From: Leptolinea sp. UBA4782
GTDB lineage: Bacteria > Chloroflexota > Anaerolineae > Anaerolineales > Anaerolineaceae
Reading direction: 5' to 3'
DNA: 64,000 nt
NCBI GenBank assembly: GCA_002403095.1
Contig: DHHC01000013.1
Location: forward strand, 48,859-112,858
Each line of letters begins with the position of its first letter. Position 1 is the first letter of the stretch. Positions 24,213 through 32,300 of this stretch are shown one piece after another. Position numbers and translations under genes: made by a program. The notes under the pieces are model-generated. The model searched no databases. It saw nothing but the letters and a program-made list of their open reading frames with translations, and was not told the origin of the DNA.

Positions 24213-24680
24213 TTATTCGCTACCCATATCAGCCAGGATTGCCATAGGTTCCTCGCTGCCAGGTTCCTCCAGTAATGAAGATGCATAATGGGCATAACGA
24301 ATGGTGCCCTGCCTGTCAACCAGAAACACAGTCGGTGTGCCCAGTTTTATAAAGTGTTTCACCTGGAAATATTGCCCTGCCACCCGCGAACCTTTGTCGC
24401 TCAGGATGGGGTAAGGATTGTTGGTCAGGTTGATATAATTGCGGATCATAAACGGCCCATTAGGTACCATTACCAGGACTTCTGTATTGAGGCTGCAAAA
24501 CTGTTCATAGTCATGACGCAACTGCGCCATATGGTTGGTGCAGTGCGGTCAGGCAAAACCAATATTGAACACCAGCAAGGCGTTTTTGCGGGCGATGATT
24601 TCAGATAATGTATACAGCCTGCCATTATGGTCTGGCAGGCTGAAATCCAGCGCAGGGTCACCAACCATTTTCAGTTTCAT
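24213..24680 (-). CDS. AhpC/TSA (redoxin)-like selenoprotein with Sec-x-x-Cys motif
   Basis: Reading through one TGA gives a continuous 155-residue thioredoxin-fold protein. It starts at ATG 24680 with GGAGGAG upstream. Val-Gly-Asp-Pro-Ala-Leu-Asp-Phe-Ser-Leu-Pro (6-16) is the redoxin N-terminus. Leu-Leu-Val-Phe-Asn-Ile-Gly-Phe-Ala (35-43) is followed by TGA at codon 44 and then Pro-His-Cys47, so the TGA sits exactly at the nucleophilic Cys of a Cys-Pro-His-Cys site. Downstream, Gly-Thr-Pro-Thr-Val-Phe-Leu-Val-Asp (~118-126) contains the cis-Pro loop. It is probably a thiol peroxidase or disulfide oxidoreductase using selenocysteine. No Sec machinery genes lie in the window, so reading-through is inferred from conservation on both sides and from the hairpin after the TGA. 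Confidence 0.85.
24517..24547 (-). promoter_or_regulatory. Stem-loop immediately after the TGA, candidate bacterial SECIS element
   Basis: Starting two nucleotides after the TGA, the message can form CGC/GCG, one bulged U, ACUGC/GCAGU, one A/C mismatch and CC/GG around an 8-nt loop. A Sec-insertion hairpin in E. coli fdhF starts right after UGA and also carries a bulged U. The loop here does not begin with the GU seen in fdhF, so the match is structural and not sequence-perfect. Confidence 0.55.
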
Positions 24681-24736
24681 CTTCTCCTCCAATTACCGTT
24701 AAATTCCCGGCCATTGAGCTGCCGGCAGCGAGATAC

Positions 24737-25657
24737 CTATTGTATAGGGTGGTAATGGATATGGACTGTCTGCAGGAAATCGATAGAATCGCGCAGCCTT
24801 TTTTCCGCTTCGTTGGCAATCTGATCCCCCTCAGCAACTGTAATCGCCCCATCAACATTAATGGTGATGTTCATCACCATGTACGGGCCAAAACGGTGCA
24901 CTAACACAGTTTCAAGCTTGAGGATACCCGGGATATCTTTGAGAACGGCAGAAACCCTTCTTTCAAAGTCGTCTTCAGGCAGGGTATCCATCAGGTCGGA
25001 AGCGGATTCACGCAGGATCTGAATACCCGTGCGAAGAATTACCAGGGCAACAATTGCCGCTGCTAAAGGATCAACCCAGGACAATCCCGCCCGCCCGAGG
25101 GCAATACCAACCAGGGCGGCAGAAGCAGCAAAGATGTCGTTGCGGTGGTCATATGCCAGTGCTGTGACGGCAATGCTGTTCTGTTTCTTTCCGATCAACC
25201 TGGTGTAATAGAACAGACCAATCTTGAGTCCTACCGTAAATAAGGCCACCCACAAGGTGATCGGTGATGCTTTAGACGAGACAACCTGGCCGGAAAGCTC
25301 GTCAAAAATGGTGTTTATCGCATCCCAGAAGATGCCAACCGCAGTGGTCATGACAAAAGCGCCCACGACCAGGGCTGCGATCGATTCAAATTGGCTATGC
25401 CCAAAAGGGTGTTCCCGGTCTGCCGGTTTGCGCGATAAGCGCATAAAAATTGCCACTACCAAGCCATAGGCGACATCCGAGGTGGAATTGATCCCATCCG
25501 CCAGCAATGCCGGGCTGTGCCCCATAATGCCTATGGTAGTCTTGATGACAGCCAGGAACATGTTGGCAATAAGACCAACATTGACAGCCACCATGGTTGA
25601 CTTCCCTCTGACTGAATTCTCAGTTGCCATTAACGCCTGGTTTTCTAATTCTGCCAT
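24737..25657 (-). CDS. Cation diffusion facilitator (CDF) family metal transporter
   Basis: A ~306-residue CDF protein with six membrane helices and a cytoplasmic C-terminal domain. TM2 contains Ala-Asp-Gly-Ile-Asn-Ser-Thr-Ser-Asp, TM5 contains Asp-His-Arg-Asn-Asp, and the loop has His-Pro-Phe-Gly-His. The Asp-x-x-x-Asp in TM5 is the pattern usual in Mn2+/Fe2+ exporters, as opposed to the His/Asp pair of Zn2+ exporters; this is family inference. The start is uncertain: ATG 25657 is chosen, but an in-frame GTG at 25672 and an ATG nine codons downstream are alternatives, and none has a strong ribosome site. A second, less related CDF gene lies at 26725. Confidence 0.9.
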   Translation of the reverse strand: MAELENQALMATENSVRGKSTMVAVNVGLIANMFLAVIKTTIGIMGHSPALLADGINSTSDVAYGLVVAIFMRLSRKPADREHPFGHSQFESIAALVVGAFVMTTAVGIFWDAINTIFDELSGQVVSSKASPITLWVALFTVGLKIGLFYYTRLIGKKQNSIAVTALAYDHRNDIFAASAALVGIALGRAGLSWVDPLAAAIVALVILRTGIQILRESASDLMDTLPEDDFERRVSAVLKDIPGILKLETVLVHRFGPYMVMNITINVDGAITVAEGDQIANEAEKRLRDSIDFLQTVHIHYHPIQ

Positions 25658-25812
25658 AAACAAAGCCTGCACTAACCCATAAGATGACTTATTCTACCCT
25701 TAATCAACCAAACCGGTCAGCTGGAAAAATTGTGGAAAAAGCAAATCAGGTATTGCATCAAATACAACCAGGGAATACCCGAAATATTCAGACTGCATAT
25801 CTTCCAGGTGTA

Positions 25813-26493
25813 CTACCAGGTAATGGCTGCGTTCGCCTTTCTCTGTTTTGGTTTGCTCATCAGACCCATCAGCACCCCAGCAATAAAACCGCCTATGTGC
25901 GCCCAAAAGGCTGTCCCTCCCACATCGGATCCACCCAGGCTTAAGAACCCGCTGAACAGCTGCATCACGAACCACAGTACCAGCACAATGGATGCCGGCA
26001 GCACTGCCAACCGAAGGAAGAACCCGATCGGGATGAATGTTGCGATATGGCTGCGGGGGTAAAGCACCAGGTAAGCCCCCAGCACAGCAGCAATGGCGCC
26101 GCTTGCACCCACGGTTGGGATTGGGGATCCGGGATTGGTGGCAAGGTGGGTCAACGAGGCAACAAGCCCGCCAACCAGGTAGAAAACAAGGTATTTGAAA
26201 TGCCCCATGCTGTCTTCAACATTGTCGCCAAAGATCCACAGGTAGAGCATGTTGCCGGCAATGTGGGCAATCCCGGCGTGCATGAACATACTGGTAAAGA
26301 TATCAAGCACATCCCTAACGGTAATCGAGCCATCAGTGAAGTTGGCGGGGATCATGGCAAATGTATACACCAGGGAATCCTGGGCGCTGCCAGCCATCCA
26401 CATGAAAATAAATACCAGGATATTGAAAATGATCAACAGGTAATTGACAACTGGCGTCCGCCTGGTGGGAATTCCATCACGAATCGGTATCAC
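25813..26493 (-). CDS. Rhomboid family intramembrane serine protease
   Basis: A 226-residue membrane protein with about six helices. The catalytic serine is in Gly-Ala-Ser-Gly-Ala-Ile (~residue 133) and the catalytic His in Ala-His-Ile-Gly-Gly-Phe-Ile-Ala-Gly (~204-212). The N-terminus Ile-Pro-Ile-Arg-Asp-Gly-Ile-Pro-Thr-Arg-Arg-Thr-Pro-Val-Val and the loop with Met-Phe-Met-His-Ala-Gly are typical of bacterial rhomboids. It cleaves other membrane proteins within the bilayer; its target is unknown. Start GTG 26493 is preferred to the TTG at 26499 because AAGGAGGG is then spaced seven bases away. Confidence 0.93.
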   Translation of the reverse strand: MIPIRDGIPTRRTPVVNYLLIIFNILVFIFMWMAGSAQDSLVYTFAMIPANFTDGSITVRDVLDIFTSMFMHAGIAHIAGNMLYLWIFGDNVEDSMGHFKYLVFYLVGGLVASLTHLATNPGSPIPTVGASGAIAAVLGAYLVLYPRSHIATFIPIGFFLRLAVLPASIVLVLWFVMQLFSGFLSLGGSDVGGTAFWAHIGGFIAGVLMGLMSKPKQRKANAAITW

Positions 26494-26587
26494 AATCAAC
26501 CCTCCTTAATACAGGAATTTCGTAATAGCAAAATGCATCAAGCAAAAGTATAACCCGGATTTTGTATTGCCCCCTAAATGTAAGGCA

Positions 26588-26608
26588 AGAACAGGCAAAA
26601 CCTGTTCT
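26588..26608. promoter_or_regulatory. Hairpin in the divergent gap between rhomboid and CDF genes
   Basis: An 8-bp perfect stem (AGAACAGG/CCTGTTCT) with a CAAAA loop, followed by CTTTAAT. It lies between two divergently read genes, where a terminator is not expected, so it may be an operator or 5'-UTR structure for the CDF gene. No known metal riboswitch was recognised. The rest of the 231-bp gap shows only the -10 box at 26711. Confidence 0.35.
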
Positions 26609-26710
26609 CTTTAATAACCTTAAACCTTTTCAGAGTGGCAAAAACCTCCTGGCCCCCAGGCAAATAACGGGTTGAACCAATGTCGGAGTATGAGAGATAG
26701 GGAAAAGGTG

Positions 26711-26716
26711 TAGAAT
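26711..26716 (+). promoter_or_regulatory. -10 box giving a probable leaderless transcript for the second CDF gene
   Basis: TAGAAT ends 8 nt before the ATG at 26725. No Shine-Dalgarno precedes the ATG (sequence ATCCGCTT), so transcription starting at the normal distance from this box would produce a leaderless message. No good -35 box was found. Confidence 0.4.
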
Positions 26717-26724
26717 ATCCGCTT

Positions 26725-27669
26725 ATGAACAATAATTCTTCAGATCGCGCAAAATTGACCCGCTTTGCATGGCTTTCAATCGCAGTTGCAGTGTTAACAA
26801 TCGGCTTAAAGACAGTCGCCTATTTAATCACTGACTCGGTTGGTTTATTGTCTGATGCCCTGGAATCAATAGTGAACCTGGTTGGCGGATTAATGGCTTT
26901 GGGTATGCTGACCATTGCTGCCCGCCCAGCCGATGAAAACCATACCTATGGGCATAGCAAAGCTGAATATTTTTCGAGCGGGGTTGAGGGAACGCTGATA
27001 TTTATCGCGGCAATCAGCATTGCTTATACCGCTATTGGACGGCTGATCTCCCCTAAACCGCTTGAACAGGTGGGGATAGGTTTGATCGTCTCTGCCGTAG
27101 CCTCTATTGCAAACCTGGCAGTTGCCCTGATATTGCGGCGCGCCGGAAAACAATACAATTCCATTTCTTTGACTGCAAATTCACGCCATCTGTTGACCGA
27201 TGTGTGGACATCCGGCGGAGTACTGGTTGGAGTAGGTCTAGTGGCTGTTACCGGATGGCAGGTGATGGATCCAATCATAGCGATCGTTGTTGCCCTGAAT
27301 ATTCTATGGTCAGGTTTCGGAATAATCCGCAATTCGGTTTCAGGCTTGATGGACAGCGCTATACCAAAAGAGTATATGGATATCATCCAAAGTGTGTTGG
27401 ACCGTCAAAAAGGGACCGGCGTGGAATTTCATGCCCTGCGGACACGGCAATCCGGGTCATTAAAAATCATTTCTTTGCATGTACTTGTTCCGGGGGATTG
27501 GTCCGTCGAACGCGGCCATAAATTCGTGACCCTGATCGAGACAGAGCTTACTGCAGCGATAGAAGATTGTATGGTATTCACGCATCTAGAGTCACTAACA
27601 GATCCGGTTTCGTTTGATGATACAGCACTTGGAAGTTCAAATAACAAGAATGTCCTGCCTGAAAAGTAA
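26725..27669 (+). CDS. Cation diffusion facilitator (CDF) family transporter, second copy
   Basis: A 314-residue CDF transporter. TM1 starts near residue 11, the TM2 motif is Ser-Asp-Ala-Leu-Glu-Ser, the loop has His-Thr-Tyr-Gly-His-Ser-Lys-Ala-Glu-Tyr, and TM5 has His-Leu-Leu-Thr-Asp (His-x-x-x-Asp). A cytoplasmic ferredoxin-like C-terminal domain begins at ~residue 210. The His/Asp site in TM5 resembles Zn2+/Fe2+ exporters of the FieF type and differs from the Asp-only site of the neighbour at 24737, so the two probably handle different metals. The gene is probably leaderless (see the -10 box at 26711). The 170-bp region after it holds no obvious feature. Confidence 0.9.
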   Translation: MNNNSSDRAKLTRFAWLSIAVAVLTIGLKTVAYLITDSVGLLSDALESIVNLVGGLMALGMLTIAARPADENHTYGHSKAEYFSSGVEGTLIFIAAISIAYTAIGRLISPKPLEQVGIGLIVSAVASIANLAVALILRRAGKQYNSISLTANSRHLLTDVWTSGGVLVGVGLVAVTGWQVMDPIIAIVVALNILWSGFGIIRNSVSGLMDSAIPKEYMDIIQSVLDRQKGTGVEFHALRTRQSGSLKIISLHVLVPGDWSVERGHKFVTLIETELTAAIEDCMVFTHLESLTDPVSFDDTALGSSNNKNVLPEK

Positions 27670-27839
27670 ACCCAATTCACCGGCTGGCGCTTCAAGTGAA
27701 TTCAACTTTGCCTGCCCACTCGCGTGAACCACAGCCTGCAGTCCTCCTGGTACAGCCAGCCAAGTTTATTGAATCGGAACGTTTATTCTTCTCCAGTCTT
27801 AAGGCTTTAAGAGCATGATGAAGGCAGCTTTATCTTGTT

Positions 27840-29090
27840 CTATGCCTGAGTTCGAGTGACCGCTCCAGGCATCCAGAAAACCATCAACAGGGTTGCAATC
27901 AAAGCCAGTCCGCCCCCGAAGAAGAAGGGAGCAGATGGTCCCAACCCGTTCCAGCCGCCGATTCCCTGCCACAGGATGCCGGCAATAAATGAAGATGGGA
28001 AGGCCAGAAGCCCAATGACGGCATTGTATGTGCCATAAGCGGTACCGCGCATGTTTTCAGGCACCAGGTCGGCGACCAGGGCATTGGCAGACCCGTACGC
28101 CAGGCCATAATACAATCCGTAAGCAGCATATAAGACCCAAATCTGCCAGCTTGATCGTGCCAGGGCAAATCCAAAATAAATAACCGAGTACACCAGCCAA
28201 CCGCCGATGATCAGCCTGCGGCGGCCGATCCGGTCTGAGAGTCTGCCTGCTGGGGTGGAGACCAGGGTATAGATCAGGTTAAAAACTGCCAGTATTACCA
28301 GCACGCCCAGCACCGTCACCCCCAGGTTTTGCGCCCGCAGCACCAGGAAAGCATCGGCTGAATTCCCCAAAGTGAAGATGCTGACGATCACCAGGAAAAT
28401 ATTGAACGGTTTACCCAGGCTGCGCAGGGAAAATTTAGGTGCTGCACGCTGCCCGCTTACCGCAACATCCTTTGCCCCAAATATAAGCGTCAACACTGCC
28501 AGCAAGGCGGGAACCAGGCTGACCAGGACGATCGTCTGGAAAGTTGAGCGTGCCAGGTTTAGCGCGTTCTTCTGGGTCAACCAGACTACCAGGCCGGCAA
28601 TAAGGATACCGATTAATGCTCCGGCGGTATCCATAGCCCGGTGAAACCCGAATGCCAGGCCGCGCATCTCACTCGAAGCTGAGTCCGCCACCAGCGCGTC
28701 ACGCGGGGCGGTGCGGATGCCCTTTCCCACCCGGTCAGCCCAGCGCACCCCTGCCACCATACCCCAAGTGCTGGCAAAATAGAAGAATGGCTTGAAGAGG
28801 GCGGAGATTCCATACCCTGCAACTGCCAGCCACTTGCGCCCGCCCAGTTTATCGGAGAACCAACCCGAAAACAGCTTGAGGATGCTGGCAGTGGCTTCTG
28901 CCACACCGTCGATCAGTCCGATGATGCTCGTTTGCACTCCCAGTACATTGGAGAGGAACAGGGAGAGGATATTGAGCACCATCTCGCTGGAGATATCCAT
29001 GAAGAAACTGGTAAAACCAACTGCCCAGATATTCCTGGGCAGCTGCCTGACAGATACCCGTCCTGTGGATTTCAAGGTTGTTTCCGGCAT
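27840..29090 (-). CDS. Major facilitator superfamily transporter (YQGE/Fsr-like)
   Basis: A 416-residue, 12-helix MFS protein. Conserved features are Phe-Met-Asp-Ile-Ser-Ser-Glu-Met (~29-36), Gly-Trp-Phe-Ser-Asp-Lys-Leu-Gly-Gly-Arg-Lys (loop 2-3, ~76-86), Asp-Arg-Val-Gly-Lys-Gly-Ile-Arg-Thr-Ala-Pro-Arg-Asp-Ala (~117-130) and Gly-Arg-Leu-Ser-Asp-Arg-Ile-Gly-Arg-Arg in the second half. The Asp-Arg-Val-Gly-Lys-Gly block is characteristic of a widespread anaerobe/Chloroflexota MFS group of unknown substrate. The start ATG has GAAGGAT upstream. It is followed by a DUF368 gene that starts at 30017, on the same strand and upstream in transcription order. Confidence 0.9.
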   Translation of the reverse strand: MPETTLKSTGRVSVRQLPRNIWAVGFTSFFMDISSEMVLNILSLFLSNVLGVQTSIIGLIDGVAEATASILKLFSGWFSDKLGGRKWLAVAGYGISALFKPFFYFASTWGMVAGVRWADRVGKGIRTAPRDALVADSASSEMRGLAFGFHRAMDTAGALIGILIAGLVVWLTQKNALNLARSTFQTIVLVSLVPALLAVLTLIFGAKDVAVSGQRAAPKFSLRSLGKPFNIFLVIVSIFTLGNSADAFLVLRAQNLGVTVLGVLVILAVFNLIYTLVSTPAGRLSDRIGRRRLIIGGWLVYSVIYFGFALARSSWQIWVLYAAYGLYYGLAYGSANALVADLVPENMRGTAYGTYNAVIGLLAFPSSFIAGILWQGIGGWNGLGPSAPFFFGGGLALIATLLMVFWMPGAVTRTQA

Positions 29091-29156
29091 CTTTTATCCT
29101 TCGTTTCCAGTATGTATAACCGGTGAAGCAAAAAGGATTACTGTTGTAAAGCCCGA

Positions 29157-30017
29157 TCAGAACATGGATTCATGCGGATGTTTTTCATCCAGCTTTGAAA
29201 GCAGGTAAGAGGCAGCCCCGCCGGCAAAGAACAGGATAACACATACCGCGATCGTCCAGCCTTTTACACCGCCCGGGATGATCGCCAGGGTTGAGCCCAC
29301 CACGATCCCCAGGATAAGATGGAACATGACCGGGTAGGCCTTCTTAAACAGCCAGGAGACCAGCCTGGCAAAGCCGAACACGCACAACAGCAATCCCAAA
29401 ACGAGCGGAATGATTACCCCCAGGTCCAGGTGCCGGATCCCGCTGGCCATCGGCTGATACAGACCCAGGTAGATCAGGAAATTGGATGGGCTCATGCCCG
29501 GCACAACCACCCCCAAGCCGATCAAAGCGCCGCTGAGGAGCCAGTTGAGAAAAGTTTGCGGCAGGGTTACATTGTTGAAGGATTCCATCCAGCGCATGAA
29601 AAGGAAGGTAAGGATTGTCATGACCCCCAGCAGAATCCAGTGCCAGCCTTTCCTGCCTTCTTTGCCGGCGGTCTTGAAAAGCGAAGGGAATGTTCCGGCA
29701 ATGAAACCAATAAACAGCCAGATGAACTGGGCGGCAAAGTGCGAGAAAGCGAAATCCACCACTGCTGAGAAGGCAATAACGCCCAACACACCGCCGATGC
29801 CGATCGGCAGGAAAAAGAACACGTTCTTCAGGAACTTATGCTTGAGGTTTGCCAGGAAGCGCATGAGCGGTTCGTAAACGCCGAACACGACTGCCAGCAC
29901 GCCACCAGATAGACCGGGGGTGATGAAGCCTACCCCGATGATGATGCCTTTCACCAGGCGGATGAACCAGTCGGTTATGGACCCTTTTTTCTGGATTGCA
30001 GTTTCCGTTGAAGTCAT
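29157..30017 (-). CDS. DUF368 family membrane protein, candidate undecaprenyl-phosphate translocase (PopT-like)
   Basis: A 286-residue polytopic protein with about eight helices and the DUF368 hallmark Thr-Pro-Gly-Leu-Ser-Gly-Gly (~38-44) plus Val-Pro-Gly-Met-Ser-Pro-Ser-Asn (~172-179). The two Pro-Gly motifs belong to the inverted-repeat halves. DUF368 (PopT) proteins have been shown in other bacteria to return the lipid carrier undecaprenyl phosphate across the membrane for cell-wall synthesis; that role here is by homology. It lies 66 bp before the MFS gene in the same direction, perhaps one transcript. Confidence 0.9.
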   Translation of the reverse strand: MTSTETAIQKKGSITDWFIRLVKGIIIGVGFITPGLSGGVLAVVFGVYEPLMRFLANLKHKFLKNVFFFLPIGIGGVLGVIAFSAVVDFAFSHFAAQFIWLFIGFIAGTFPSLFKTAGKEGRKGWHWILLGVMTILTFLFMRWMESFNNVTLPQTFLNWLLSGALIGLGVVVPGMSPSNFLIYLGLYQPMASGIRHLDLGVIIPLVLGLLLCVFGFARLVSWLFKKAYPVMFHLILGIVVGSTLAIIPGGVKGWTIAVCVILFFAGGAASYLLSKLDEKHPHESMF

Positions 30018-30196
30018 ATTCCTAATCTTTCCTTATCTATCCTTCTTAAACCCGCATGCGCAGGTTTAATACAAGTTGTTATTTTTCATATCAATCCAGC
30101 AAAGTTACTTACTGAACAAAAGTTGATTTTAACACCATTTCGCAGTCCCGCATAAAGAACGAGCAGAATAGTCGTTTGTAATGTACCTCCAAATCC

Positions 30197-30225
30197 TTTA
30201 CAATAACAGTAACGGCTTCTATTTG
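30197..30225 (+). promoter_or_regulatory. Promoter upstream of the DUF47 gene
   Basis: -35 TTTACA and -10 TATTTG with 17-bp spacing, about 46 bp before the ATG at 30272. The -10 is weak but spacing is ideal. Confidence 0.4.
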
Positions 30226-30271
30226 TATTCGGGGAATTAAAGCCTGATCATACAGGCAAGGGATTCGGACC

Positions 30272-30892
30272 ATGTTGAAGATTTTTCGCAAGCGCAGGAA
30301 TGTTTTTATCAACCGCATCCACGAGCAAACCGCCATCACGCTGGAGGGTATGGAAGTCCTGCTGGCGTATATGAACAACCCTGATAACCAGCTGGCTGAA
30401 CAAATGAATGTAAAAGAAAAGGAAGCAGATGAATCGCGCCGCCTGCTGATCGATGAACTGAACCGGACATTCATCACCCCCTTTGACCGCGAGGATATTT
30501 TCGCCCTTTCACGCGCCATCGATGACATTATCGATTATGCCCTTTCTACCATCACAGAGATCACCATCTTTAAGGTCAAACCAACCCCCTATATGGTACA
30601 AATCTGCAGCCTGCTGAAAGATGCCACCTTCGAGATCCTCAAAGCGGTTGAATGCCTGCAGGAACATCCGGGGGTAACATCAGAACATGCGCACCGTGCT
30701 AAGAAGCTTGAGAACCAGGTGGAATCGGTCTACCGGGAAGCCCTGGCGGAATTGTTTAAAGATACGGATGATGTCAAGGGCGTGGTAAAAGCCATGAAGC
30801 TGCGCGAAGTCTACCGCCACCTGAGCAACGCCGCTGACCGGGGCGATGAAGCCGCTAACGTGCTGGCAGATATCGTGGTAAAGACGGCCTGA
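30272..30892 (+). CDS. DUF47 family (PhoU-like) protein, putative phosphate transport regulator
   Basis: A 206-residue all-helical protein with the DUF47 pattern: basic start Phe-Arg-Lys-Arg-Arg, Glu-Lys-Glu-Ala-Asp-Glu-Ser-Arg-Arg (~49-56), Thr-Pro-Phe-Asp-Arg-Glu-Asp-Ile (~69-76) and Asp-Asp-Ile-Ile-Asp-Tyr (~87-92), with late His-Leu-Ser-Asn-Ala-Ala-Asp. DUF47 proteins are soluble PhoU relatives normally next to PiT transporters and thought to modulate them. Here it stands alone about 29 kb from the tandem PiT genes at the window start, so the functional link is inferred. It converges with the acetate-kinase-like gene (38-bp gap, no terminator seen). Confidence 0.88.
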   Translation: MLKIFRKRRNVFINRIHEQTAITLEGMEVLLAYMNNPDNQLAEQMNVKEKEADESRRLLIDELNRTFITPFDREDIFALSRAIDDIIDYALSTITEITIFKVKPTPYMVQICSLLKDATFEILKAVECLQEHPGVTSEHAHRAKKLENQVESVYREALAELFKDTDDVKGVVKAMKLREVYRHLSNAADRGDEAANVLADIVVKTA

Positions 30893-30929
30893 GCATCTGA
30901 AAGCTGAAGATTAATTCTAACCATGCGGT

Positions 30930-32162
30930 TCATCCATCTGCCTGACAGGATTTAATCCCCTTCTGCCGCAAACAGGCTTCCACTTCCCGCAGGATAACAA
31001 TCTCTTCATCCGTCGGGACCACCCAGACCTGGGTCTTTGATTCGTCAGCGCTGATCCGTGTTGCCCTGTCGGACGGCGCAGCCTTATTCCGGTCAGCATC
31101 CAGGCTGATTCCCAAAGCTTCCACCCCGCTGCACACCTTCTGGCGCAGCTGCCAGGACCGCAGCCCGACATCATCCGTGAAGGCAATTGCGTCTGCCCCA
31201 TTCAACAGCCAGGTATATGCCCCCAGGTAAGTCTTCAGGCGGTGGGCATACACATCATAAGCCAGCTGGCAATCGGGATTGCCTTTTTCGGCTTCTTCGA
31301 TGATCTCCTGCAGGTTGGAAGAAACACCCGATAACCCAACCAGCCCTGACTGGTTGTTGAGGATGCGGCTCACCTCGTCCGGGTTGCTGCCGCTGCGGAT
31401 CATTTCAAGGATGACCTCGGGGTCAATATCCCCGCTGCGGGTGGACATAACCAGACCGGGCAGCGGCGAGTAACCCATGGAAGTATCCAGGCTATTGCCA
31501 TCCCGCATGGCAGCCACGCTGGAGCCGCCTGTGCCCAGGTGGCACAGGATCAGCTTGAGAGATTCAAGCGGACGTTCCATCAGTTCTGCCATCCTGGCAG
31601 AAACGAACTGGTACGAAAGCCCGTGAAAGCCGTACTTGCGGAAACCGTGCTGGTCTGCCAGGTCTTTTGGAATGGCATACCGCCGGGCGTATTCGGGCAT
31701 GCCGGCATGGAAGGAGGTATCAAACACTGCAAACTGCGGCACACCGGGCAGCAGTTCACTGCACACTTCGATCACGCTGTATGAGTTCGGGTTATGGATG
31801 GGGGCAAATGGCAGGCATTGTTTCAGTTGCAGCATGGTGGCAGCATCGATCCGGGTGGTGCGGGAGAAGACGGTTCCGCCATGTACAAACCGGTGCCCTA
31901 TGGCATTGATATGTACATTTTTCTCCTGCAAAATGGCGATAATCTGCTGCGCAGCCATGCGGTGGGAAGACAGGTCTGCCGTCCTGGAGCCTGCCGCACC
32001 ATTAACAGTCCAATCGATAACAGCATCAGCTTTGGTTTTGGTGGCTACATTCCTGGCTTTGCCCTTGACGATCATCTCTTCGTTTTCCCCGCCGGCAATC
32101 CGGTACACCTTGAAGCCCTGTGATGAGCTTCCGCAATTGAAGATGAGAATGTTCATGTCCAT
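30930..32162 (-). CDS. Acetate kinase family protein with altered active-site Glu
   Basis: A 410-residue ASKHA-fold kinase with recognisable acetate kinase landmarks: Asn-Cys-Gly-Ser-Ser-Ser (~8-13), His-Arg-Phe-Val-His-Gly-Gly (~93-99), Val-Phe-Asp-Thr-Ser-Phe-His (~147-153), Tyr-Gly-Phe-His-Gly-Leu-Ser (~179-185), Cys-His-Leu-Gly-Thr-Gly-Gly-Ser (~209-216) and Thr-Arg-Ser-Gly-Asp-Ile-Asp-Pro (~243-250). The C-terminal Gly-Gly-Ile-Gly-Glu-Asn motif, whose Glu binds Mg in characterised enzymes, reads Asp-Asp-Val-Gly-Leu-Arg. The usual Lys-Phe after the N-terminal Ser triplet is Gln-Gly-Phe. It may act on another acyl phosphate or have lost activity. An ATG two codons further in is an equally good start. 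Confidence 0.85.
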   Translation of the reverse strand: MDMNILIFNCGSSSQGFKVYRIAGGENEEMIVKGKARNVATKTKADAVIDWTVNGAAGSRTADLSSHRMAAQQIIAILQEKNVHINAIGHRFVHGGTVFSRTTRIDAATMLQLKQCLPFAPIHNPNSYSVIEVCSELLPGVPQFAVFDTSFHAGMPEYARRYAIPKDLADQHGFRKYGFHGLSYQFVSARMAELMERPLESLKLILCHLGTGGSSVAAMRDGNSLDTSMGYSPLPGLVMSTRSGDIDPEVILEMIRSGSNPDEVSRILNNQSGLVGLSGVSSNLQEIIEEAEKGNPDCQLAYDVYAHRLKTYLGAYTWLLNGADAIAFTDDVGLRSWQLRQKVCSGVEALGISLDADRNKAAPSDRATRISADESKTQVWVVPTDEEIVILREVEACLRQKGIKSCQADG

Positions 32163-32300
32163 GAATTCGTTTCTGCTCTCTTTTCGATAAACTACGGTAC
32201 CCTGCCTGAATTCCCAATTTTACTGCGAAAAGTGTGGCATTATTATCTTTGATTTTTCAGGCTAAAGGGCTGCTGATTTGGCTGACCGGCTGCATCCTGT

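Noticed and set aside
26588..26608. A metal riboswitch (for example czcD/NiCo or yybP Mn type) before the CDF gene
   Set aside because: Only one 8-bp hairpin is present, without the conserved junction sequences of those classes, and the gene's likely transcription start is downstream of it.
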